From the NCBI GenBank assembly GCA_020740775.1, contig JAHEWK010000008.1, forward strand, positions 992,001 to 1,056,000: 64,000 bases of DNA, written 5' to 3'. Position numbers and translations under genes: made by a program. The notes under the pieces are model-generated. The model made no database searches. It had not been told where the DNA came from and saw nothing but the letters and a program-made list of their open reading frames with translations. The stretch comes from Ilyonectria destructans. Lineage: Eukaryota; Ascomycota; Sordariomycetes; Hypocreales; Nectriaceae. Of this stretch, positions 55,584-64,000 are shown one piece after another; the first letter of the stretch is position 1; each line of letters starts with the position of its first letter.

Positions 55584-58500
55584 ATGTTCACACACAACGC
55601 CGCAAAATCCGTCGACAATCTGTCAGCTCTGTCCCCCATAGGCCGCGGGGAGCTTCCTTTCCATAGGTTCGTGGTGGAAGAGTGCGCATAGGACTTACCG
55701 CTGACAGTACCGAACATAGCGGCGGTAGACTTGGCTCCGTCCATCATCGACCGGCCTCCCGACGCGGATCGACAGCGAGCTCGATCCATTCGGTAGGGGG
55801 GGTATTGGATAGCGCTCCCAGCAGTTGGGCTGCTTCTGTTTACGAGTCGAACCATAATGGTGCGTCTTCCAATTCCGCATTTACACATATGCGCCCAATG
55901 TTAACCACCAAGCAGCCATCTCGACCCTCCTCCAACCTCCTATCGTACGAACTGGCCTTCAACCTCACACCTCAGCACCAACATCGAGCGCGCACAAACC
56001 CCCGACAGCAAAAGACATTCCCCCGGTTGCTCTGACGAATATTCCCCATGTCGATGTCGAAGAGTTTAAGCCGTACCTGTCGCAGGTTGGCACCTTGTAC
56101 GAACAGCTTCGAAGAATAAAGGAGAATGACGACGACGCCAACAGCATCCAGCGGTTAGCGAGGCAAGAGGAGCAGGTGGACACGAGTGGAGATGCGTTTC
56201 TAAGGCCTGGACGCCCTACGCGCAGGAGCTCAACTGCGTCCCTCTCATCGTTAAACTCGAATGAAGGCTCGAGTCCCGTCCGGAGACCCAGCCCCAGCTT
56301 TGCTCGGAGGTCTATGCAAGGTCCACCCCCACTGTCGACAATTCCAACTGTTTATTTCGACGATGAATTCCATCTTGAGAACCCAAGGACCTTCGATGTT
56401 GTCAGCGAGCGATCGGAAGTCATCCGCCCAGCCAATTCGGAGAGCGGGGAGAAGGGTGCAACCAATGGAAGCGCAGCTGCGCCCAGGAAAGCTCTCGCCA
56501 CGAACGCAATTTTGCAGGAGAAGTTGTCTTGGTACATGGACACAATTGAGGTCCATCTTATCAACTCAATCTCAACTGCATCTACCACCTTCTTTACGGC
56601 CCTTGGGTCTCTCAAGGAGCTGCACTCGGAAGCCGCCGAATCTGTCCAGAGGATCAAAGGTTTGAGGAAAGAGCTCGAAGCTCTTGACGAGGAGATTGCG
56701 ACGAAAGGTCTTGAAATCGTCCACAAGAGACGACGACGAGAGAACCTCAAGCAGCTCAACGATGCTGTCCTGCAACTGAGGCAAATCGCTGACGGTGTCA
56801 TGGGCTGCGAGGCACTTGTTGACCAAGGCGAGGTGGACAAGGCTCTCTCGAGCATTGACTCATTGGAGAAGCTAATTGCTGGCGAACGGGATCCAGCCGC
56901 TGACTATGAGTCTGAGATACAGTTGCGAGATCTCAGGTCGGCCTCCGCCTTGCAGGGCGTCAATGCCGACCTCGCCACGCTGAGATCCCGCGTTGGAAAG
57001 GCATACGAATCTAATTTCCAAAATATTCTGATGCGCGATCTTCGAAACCACTCTGAATCGGCGTCCCCACCAGAGATTCTACTCCGCTGGACCAACGCTG
57101 CAACCAGGGCAAAGGGTGGTCATGCCAGGTCACCATCAGTCTTCCCAGCCTACTTAGCGGGTACCGATGAGCTTAAAGCACAGCTTTTCCCCGGTATGGT
57201 TGGCTTGCACCGTGCCAAGCACATTGCGGCGGCGACCATTGCATACCGGGAAGCTGTTCTCCGAGAGATCCGGAATCTGATCCGACGACCGCTCCCGAGC
57301 TCCACTGACGACGATAATGAATCAATGATGTCAGTCTCAACGGCGAGCGGGGGCCGGGGTCTATCAAACCAAGAAAAGTCGTCTATTCTCGCGCGAAACT
57401 TGCGAGCCCTGGATCCCGAGGATGGCGAGGAGTTACTCATCAAAATATATGTCGGGGTCACGGAGACCCTAAGGCGGTTGACAACCCAAGTCAAGGTGCT
57501 TCTAGAAGTTACGTGTTCCCTGACGGATTCACCACAAGGAGATGGGCTCAGGTCCCCCCCAGTGCGATCGCCCATATCAAGCCCAAGGCCTGATCGCTAC
57601 CCAGGCAATCCCATGAATTCAACATTCGAAGCCCAGGAGGAACTTCACAAGAATCTTGACGTTGCCAACCTCCTCGGCCAGGCTGTTGATGTCGCAATTG
57701 AGAAGATTGTCAAGGTGCTGAAGGTCCGAGCAGAGCAAACAGCCCATCTTCCTCTGGATCTTTTCCTGCGATATTTCACACTCAACTTGTACTTTACCAA
57801 TGAGTGCGAGTCGATATCTGGCAGGAGTGGCACACCCTTGAAGACCGTGGTTAATGGGCACATCAAGGATTTTGTGCAGCGAAATCGTGATGTTGAGATG
57901 CAGAAGCTTGCGCAAGGCATGGAATCTGACCAGTGGAATGCCAAAGATTTCAGCGATGACAACGCAGAGATTCTTGACATTCTACTAGCAAGCAGCACGC
58001 GGGATGCCGCCAAGTGGACAGAAAGCAACAAGATATACGTGCCTTATTCCGACACAGAGAAGACAGAGGGAGAGACAGCTGCCATCGAAAGCAATGGAAC
58101 TAGTAAGGAAAAGACGCGAACCGCAACTATCGACTCAGAGACGTTCATGCTCCCCAAGTCAGCAATTCTTTGCCTCGAAGGAATTACTAAATTCTCACAT
58201 CTCATTACCGGAATTCCGTCGATGACGCTTGACATCGCGACCTCCTTAATAGCATATCTGCAGCTCTTCAATTCTAGGTGCACGCAGCTCATTCTGGGCG
58301 CGGGCGCAACTCGCTCGGCTGGCCTGAAGAACATCACGACAAAGCACTTGGCCCTGGCGTCCCAGGCACTCTCGTTCATCGCGACTCTCATTCCTCACAT
58401 TCGCGAATTTGTGCGACGTCATGCTGGCTCCGGGGCAAATGTTTCCAACCTCATGGGTGAGTTTGACAAGATCAGGCGACTCCTCCAGGAGCACCAAGAC

Positions 58501-59049
58501 AGCATCTACCAGAAGCTCGTCGATATCATGAGCGGCCGAGCCACCATTCACTGCAGGAATATGAAAGCCATCGACTGGGACGCGGACGTTGCAATGAGTG
58601 CCCACCCGTACATGGAGACTCTGGCGAAGGAGACAACCACACTACACAGGGTTCTCACGAAACACTTGCCGGAGACTTCTATCCAAATGATCATGCTTCC
58701 TGTCTTCTCCAGCTACAAAGAGCAGCTTGGTTCAACCCTGCAAGACGCCGAACTCAAGACAGAGGCGGGTATCCAAAGGTAAGACTATCTAGTCATTGAC
58801 AGGCGGTAAACCCGTTGCTAACATCTTACTAGCATGCTCAACGATATCGACTTTTTCGCAACTAAGCTTGGGAAGCTCGACGGGTTCGGCGACACCGGAG
58901 AGTTCCTAGAAAGGATAATCAAGGCTAAGAAGGTCGAGGTGGAAGCACCTCCTGCAAACTCAAGCGCTCCTGAGCCAAAAGAAGACAAGCCGGAAGAGGA
59001 GGCAGAAAAGAAGTCAGAGGAACCCGCCAAGGATGACGAAAAGAAGTAG
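55584..59049 (+). CDS. VPS54: GARP complex subunit Vps54
   Basis: Subunit of the Golgi-associated retrograde protein tether for endosome-to-TGN vesicles. Exons 55584-55666, 55708-55859, 55916-58778 and 58833-59049 encode 1,104 residues. The N-terminal part is Ser-rich and disordered (SRRGSTASSIHSVGGVLDS), then AKDIPPVALTNIPHVDVEEF leads into VGTLYEQLRRIKEND. The conserved Vps54 core starts near residue 255 (LQEKLSWYMDTIEVHL) with coiled coil to about 370. The C-terminal Vps54 domain includes ILCLEGITKFSHLITGIPSM and GAGATRSAGLKNITTKHLAL. The tail is Glu/Lys-rich (EEEAEKKSEEPAKDDEKK). Intron 1 is only about 41 nt and is the least certain junction. Confidence 0.92.
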
Positions 59050-60607
59050 TCTTCAGCAGCAGACTCAGTTCCAGAGATCAGCGTGGCAGTCGAGGTGGTA
59101 TGACCCGGGCTACAAGGCCGTGTTACGATTAGTTATGTGAAAACAGCCATATTCTTGTACATAGAATCCTATTCACATCCCATTGGTTAGCTACGCTACA
59201 CCGCATCCCGCACTGATGCCATGTGCCGATCGCGACAAGCCCCCCCAGCAGCAATCCTTGGTGGCCAACTTACCTTATCACTTGACACCTTCTGGAGTCG
59301 TACGGCTACGGGATCATGTTTCGCCTTGGCGAGAACCACAGCGCTGGGTCCTGAATACTCCGACAGGGCGTCCCGTTGGTGCCACGCCAGCCAGAATAAC
59401 CGCTGCCGCCGAGTCTCAGGACATGTCACGCGCTGTGAGACGTCTCACCGCCGCCGTCCCAGCGGCTGAGCGACGCCAGGGACTCTGCGGCACAGCGAGA
59501 TTTCGTCCCGACCGTTGCAGACTGCCCGACAATGGATCTAGACTCTTCAGGGCGACAGGCGGCCGTGGGGGAAATGAGCAACGTTGCTTGGCGATGAGGC
59601 TAGCCACGATGGCCTGCACAATTTGTGCCAAGAGATTGCACCCCAGGCACAACGATCGGCACGATGTCGAAATAAGCATCGCGTGCGATTGACAGCGGGA
59701 ACAACAGCAATGGGGCCTTTGTTGGTTACACCGTCCCGCGGATCATTCATTTTACGACTCGGCGCTGGTGACACTACAAGGGGTGGTGGAGATGGACGAT
59801 CCGCGATCGGCGACAACAAACAAGCCAGGAATAGCAACAATGAGGGGAACCTGAACTTTGTGCGACGAGTTCTCAACAGGATACATTTTATGCGAGGGGG
59901 GGATGAGATGTGCGACCTGCCGTTACTCGGTCAGTATGGTGCGGCTGCATGTCTGACGTGTCCGACATGTCGAGCAAACCTTCCAGGGACAGGGCAGGTC
60001 GCGCGACGCGAATAATGGCGAGGCAAGCGGGCGGGGAAACAACAGAACAAAGCGTCGCTCTGGCCAACGGATCGTCACAATCTCGAACTCTGGGAAGATC
60101 GGCATTGTGCAGTCACATGGAAAGCATGTCAAAGAGAGTTCAAAGTGTAGATCCAAGTCTATGTTCATTCATCCCAAAAAGTATCTTTTGAAGGGGTTCA
60201 CAGACCCCAAAGTATATACAAAGAATCTATCAAAGTTCAAATGGTGTTTCAATGAAAGTGAGAATTTTCCAAAAGTAAGGAGTGCCAGACCCAAACCCCC
60301 TTGCTGATCTGTGATCAAAGAGGCATCAAGCCTGCGACAAGTTGGGTTGGTGAAGAAGGCGAGACAGCGAGTGCAGCTCGCATCAATCCCCAAAGGGTTC
60401 TGTGTTGGAGTTTTTTGTTTTGTTCCATCCATAAGCGCCGCCAGCCGCCCAAAGTCTATAACCCGGGTATCTTGTAATGGGTATGTGAAGGGTATGTCAA
60501 GTGTCAAGGGTAATGTGAATGTGCTCGTGTCATCGTGAAGCGACGCTCTGCGTCAAAAGAGGGGGGCAAGGTGGACAGAAGGCGTCCGGGCAAGGCGACG
60601 AAGGCGC
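59050..60607. other. Convergent 3' region between VPS54 and the small secreted protein gene
   Basis: About 1.56 kb between stop codons. It holds both 3' UTRs and roughly 1 kb with nothing recognisable. A frame at 59584-60015 is long but featureless. The part near 60,100-60,300 is A-rich. Confidence 0.45.
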
Positions 60608-61090
60608 TTAGTAGGCGGAGCCGGCACCCAGAGTGCTGATGAGGTCGACCTCCTCAGTAACCTTGGTCTGGACGTCGTCGGCGAGGTAGTAGGCGTTGTT
60701 GCAAGGGAAGACCTCGCAGCCAGACATGGGCTCGCGGGACTTGACGGGCCACATCTGCTTGACGTTGTCGTGGTCGGCAGGGTTGACAATGGCGGAGACA
60801 TCGAAGTAGGTCAGGCCGCCCCAGCCACCGAAGGTGACCTCGCCGAGCATGCCAGGGGCGCTCTCGGCACCCTCCTGAACGGCGAAGTAGTTGCCAATGT
60901 AGCCATCCGGGAAGGTGACAGTGGTGTTCTTCTCGCTGTTGACAGTGACGGAGTCGATATCAGCGTGGCCTGCGCTAGGGGTGAAGACGATGGTGCGGGT
61001 GACATCGTCAAGGGTCCAGAAAGTGACAGTGTTGGCGGCAACAGTGGTGGCGGCGGCGGCCATGGCCAGGAGAGCGGTAGCGAACTGCAT
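60608..61090 (-). CDS. Small secreted protein of the fungal family often labelled 'DNase1 protein'
   Basis: Intronless gene for 160 residues. The first 19 or so residues (MQFATALLAMAAAATTVAA) form a clear signal peptide. The mature part (NTVTFWTLDDVTRTIVFTPS, then GYIGNYFAVQEG, GMLGEVTFGGWGGLTYFDVS, AIVNPADHDNVKQMWP and SGCEVFPCNNAYYLADDVQT as landmarks) matches a family of extracellular fungal proteins that databases often call 'DNase1 protein' although no nuclease motif is visible; I recall this from related annotations. Two cysteines in SGCEVFPC may form a disulfide. A TATA-like element lies far upstream and the 5' leader is A/C-rich on the coding strand, which suggests strong expression. 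The function is unknown. Confidence 0.85.
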   Translation of the reverse strand: MQFATALLAMAAAATTVAANTVTFWTLDDVTRTIVFTPSAGHADIDSVTVNSEKNTTVTFPDGYIGNYFAVQEGAESAPGMLGEVTFGGWGGLTYFDVSAIVNPADHDNVKQMWPVKSREPMSGCEVFPCNNAYYLADDVQTKVTEEVDLISTLGAGSAY

Positions 61091-61401
61091 TTTGAAGTTG
61101 TTTGGTTTTGTGAGGTTGGTTTTTGGTTGTTTGGTTTGTCGTCAAGACAAGTGGATGATTTTCAACGGTTGATAAAAGGACTGAATCAGGACGTTTAGAT
61201 CAAGGTGCTCCGGTGAGATCGAGGACTAGCTCGCTGCTTCAGGGGAGATGTTTGCAGAGAAAGTGATGAGACTCGGCTTCCAAAGGAATGAGAAGCGTGG
61301 AGTACAGAAAGAATGATAGTCCGAAGACAGAAGTGTGAAACAAATGACAGTTGTGGGTAACGAGAACGAACACCAGAAGGAGATCCGGGAGGGAGGCCCG
61401 T

Positions 61402-61408
61402 TTTATAA
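61402..61408 (-). promoter_or_regulatory. TATA-like element of the secreted protein gene
   Basis: TTATAAAA on the minus strand about 310 bp upstream of the ATG at 61090. The intervening leader is CA-rich near the start codon (CCAAACAACCAAAAACC), as in highly expressed fungal genes. An intron or long leader would be needed for the spacing. Confidence 0.4.
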
Positions 61409-63569
61409 GCACATCTGGGCCCGGACATCTGGGAACGCGTCCCATCTCATTCAGGGCCAGTCTCTCGCCAGATCAGATTTTGTCAAGGAAACGTTAGAGC
61501 GCCTCAGTGGGGCAGCAGAACAAGGTACAGCGAGGCGATGCTGGCGAGACGGGGTCGGTGCCCGAGCTGGAGGACACCCGAGTTGCCGGCGCCACCATTG
61601 GACGCCCCGGCGCCTCCGGTGGGCCACCAGCACAGTAAGTTGCGAGTTGCGACACAGGGTTGGCAGAAGTCACTGACGCCCGAGACTCCTCTCATCTGCG
61701 CGGGGAGTTGTCCCGTCGTCTAGCGCCCTGGTGGTGTTGTGGTGGTGCGTGGTACGTGGTGTGGTGCTCTCCCGTCCAACTGCCACGCGCCGCCCTGACA
61801 TGACCCGGCGGCGGCTCGCCCACCCGCCAGGAACCTGAAGCCCTTTGTTTCAGGGAGTGTCTTTTTTTGGGTCTCATAATGGCCCGCTGCTGATGAAAGC
61901 GTTTCCCCCTATTATTTGCCGCTTGGAATGCGACCTTTGTTTTCAGAAACACTTCCTCCACGGTGGCCCGCCTCCACGAGGAGCGAACCATGCGGCAGGA
62001 TTGTTTCCCACCTTGCCCATCTGGCAGATCGCAGAGGATGCGGCAAGGAGCCGTGGGATTCGGGGAGTGGAGGCATCGATCCGGCGCCTTGGGTACATGA
62101 GCGCGTACCGTATGAATTCCACGAGAGAGGAGACAACAACAGTCCCTGACCTGGCAGCCAGGCACATGCCGGACAACAACCGCTGTCAGCCCGGGACTAA
62201 GGTAAGGGGCAAGGGCAAGGGCATGGCAGAGCTTGCGAAGTGGAGCAATGCCGCCAGGGGTTCAGCTAAAAACCGCTCTTTTTTTCTTCTAGCTGCATCC
62301 CTCATCAGGCGCGAGGTTGGCTGCGGCCCATCATTGGTCCAGCGATTGCGACCGTGCCTGGTACCTGCGCGAAGCCAGGTGGACGGCTCTCACAGGCTTG
62401 TTTCGAAAGCCTCCGGGTGTGTGTGGATGCGCACATGGAGGCCAAGCCAAGGGGAATATGTCCGTCAGCGCTCACACAAGGCCGATTGAATAAGACCTTT
62501 GTACACTTACAGCAAGGTCGCCTCCAAGCACTTCACAACGCACGTACTAGTACACACCGCTTACCACCAGGGCCGACTCAGAGACAAGTCTGGCCACTGA
62601 CGAGGGTCGGAGCCTGGCGCCGGGTCGCCGAGACCTCAACACGTGGAGCCGTGAATTCCCAGTGAGCACCTGAATCATTCTGTGCTGGCCTGGCATCTGG
62701 TTTCGTCTGGCACAGAACGCCTCATGATTGCCCGACGGGCACTAGACAGATTGGGCATGTCATGGCGCCGCTGTTTGAACAAAGGCGTTGTCTTGCAAGC
62801 CATTTTCTTCGCGGTGAGCCGGTCAGACGCGGACTAGATCCGGCATGTCTAGAGGGGCAACAACGGTTTCGTTGGGGCCATTGCCGGTCGATGATTCATT
62901 CTGCGATGTCGGGCCAGCAGTTGCGAGTCGGAAGCCACCACACCACACCCGCCTCCCCGCGGCCGATGCTGGGTAAAATTGTGCGAGAATAAGCAACGAG
63001 ATGATGGCGAGATGGCTGGTTTCCAAGTCAGCCATCCAAGCTTTCCGGTTGCATTGCCTCGTTCCTTGTTCCTGGATGATCATCCCCCCCGCCGAGCGCC
63101 ATGTCCTCTTGTGTAGGGGTCCCATGCAAATGGATCTCGGCGAGTCGGCGGGTGCTACGGGAGCGCAACCGCATCGCCAATCAGCGGCCAAATACGAGTG
63201 TTTGTGAAAGCTCTTCCTTGCATACCGAATGGCTATTATGGACTGGACCATAGCGCTGAGCATGCCAGAGGCGACACAACCAGAAGACGGAAAAGAGGTG
63301 GAGCCGCTGCTGAAAACTTTGATGGCGTCGAATGTGACGGAATCTTGCATTATCCAAGACGGGTCAAATGAGGCAAAGCACAGTGCTCGCCAGGCATAAA
63401 ATATATGCCGGCCCTTGTTGCCTGAGGCCGGAAACGCGCTTGAGCCCTGCGGACCCGCTCCGGTTAGTTCAGTAAAGTCGGTTGGTTCGGTTAGTCAGCT
63501 TCTAGCCCGCTTCCTCCATAACGGAGTGGAACGCTCAGCTCCTACCTGAGAAACGGCGTCTTTTCCCAG

Positions 63570-63621
63570 CCATTCTAGCCATTTTAGCCAGTCTAGCCCT
63601 TCTAGTACAGTTCAGAACTGT
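63570..63621. repeat. 9-bp tandem repeat (CCATTCTAG-type, four copies) followed by a palindrome
   Basis: CCATTCTAG, CCATTTTAG, CCAGTCTAG and CCCTTCTAG follow each other without gaps, then ACAGTTC-A-GAACTGT forms a perfect 7-bp-arm palindrome at 63607-63621. Non-coding. Confidence 0.85.
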
Positions 63622-64000
63622 CGGCGGCCGCGTGGCATTAGCAACGAGCCCAGCCTTTCCAGGAAAGTTCTCCGTCCGCTCGACTCATTGTGCAACCGAT
63701 GCAGACTTGTGTAGTCATGTGCAGCTGTCCCCGATTGGTCCGCTGCCGGTTTGTGCACGCTCCGCTCTGACGTTCTCTGTTCCTATTTCGGTCCAGGCGG
63801 CAGACAACAGGGGGCTAAACTTGGTGGTGCACGCAACCGCACTACGGATGGTACCTTGCGTCCGACACGTCAAGCCGCACCTCAGGAACGCTCCAGGAAC
63901 GCTCCGCCAGGTCTTGGAGATGTCCCCCAACAAGCTCTCGGCTGCAGACTCCCACGTACCGAGCCCTCTCAGAGCCCTCCCACAACTCAACCGAATCATT

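Larger units (their letters stand above)
61091..64000. other. Upstream region of the secreted protein gene to window end
   Basis: About 2.9 kb without a recognisable gene. It includes the promoter described above, a four-copy 9-bp tandem repeat (63570-63605) and a short palindrome (63607-63621). Frames such as 61845-62489 and 62823-63350 lack family features. Confidence 0.45.

Noticed and set aside
60770..61198. 142-codon plus-strand frame opposite the secreted protein gene
   Set aside because: The minus strand has a signal peptide and a recognised family; the plus frame is a shadow.
63715..63999. 94-codon minus-strand frame at the window end
   Set aside because: Starts at the edge, has no family features and biased composition; it could not be supported as a gene.
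1..64000. CRISPR arrays, operons, riboswitches or bacterial terminators
   Set aside because: The window is eukaryotic with spliced genes; no regularly spaced direct repeats of CRISPR type were seen.

Overview
The window is nuclear DNA of a filamentous ascomycete (Pezizomycotina, most likely Sordariomycetes). The evidence is short GT-AG introns (about 41-150 nt) with CTAAC/CTGAC-like branch sites, single-copy genes on both strands, pyrimidine-rich leaders, TTAGGG-type telomere motifs, and the gene families present. I cannot name the species. All exon coordinates were worked out by eye from reading frame, splice signals and recalled family conservation; no alignment was run.

Layout. 1-3.2 kb: 5'-3' exoribonuclease XRN1 (minus, 3' end outside the window), divergent from HAT2 (4.05-5.67 kb, plus). 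6.4-9.4 kb: a large F-box protein with an acidic stretch and a Gln-rich tail. 11.3-13.6 kb: an NRP1-like RNA-binding protein (minus). 18.3-18.7 kb: a PMP3-type membrane peptide gene, flanked by long non-coding stretches. 21.2-22.8 kb: a Ser/Arg-rich protein of unknown function. 23.8-27.1 kb: CTK1 kinase (minus). 29.7-31.2 kb: an ester synthase/esterase-type alpha/beta hydrolase, convergent with LOC1 (31.6-32.3 kb, minus). 34.6-35.8 kb: a class II eIF4E (4EHP type), convergent with the splicing factor SAD1 (36.2-37.9 kb, minus). 38.3-41.1 kb: UTP13 (minus), divergent from an unknown membrane protein (41.4-43.1 kb). 43.1-52.7 kb: a gene-poor, accessory-looking stretch with one tiny putative gene and one DUF6594-like membrane protein. 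52.8-55.1 kb: MCM5 (minus), divergent from VPS54 (55.6-59.0 kb). 60.6-61.1 kb: a small secreted protein gene (minus). 61.1-64.0 kb: no gene recognised.

Functionally this is mainly core RNA and gene-expression machinery (XRN1, NRP1-like, CTK1, LOC1, 4EHP-type eIF4E, SAD1, UTP13), with chromatin (HAT2), replication (MCM5) and membrane traffic (VPS54). The genes are not a cluster in the metabolic sense. Most lie in divergent or convergent pairs. The most notable non-genic features are two related Tc1/mariner-type miniature inverted-repeat elements (28.9 and 32.7 kb) that carry telomere-like GGGTTA repeats and bracket the hydrolase-LOC1 pair, and a tight cluster of five CTCGAG palindromes upstream of CTK1. 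I found no clearly new multi-gene system.
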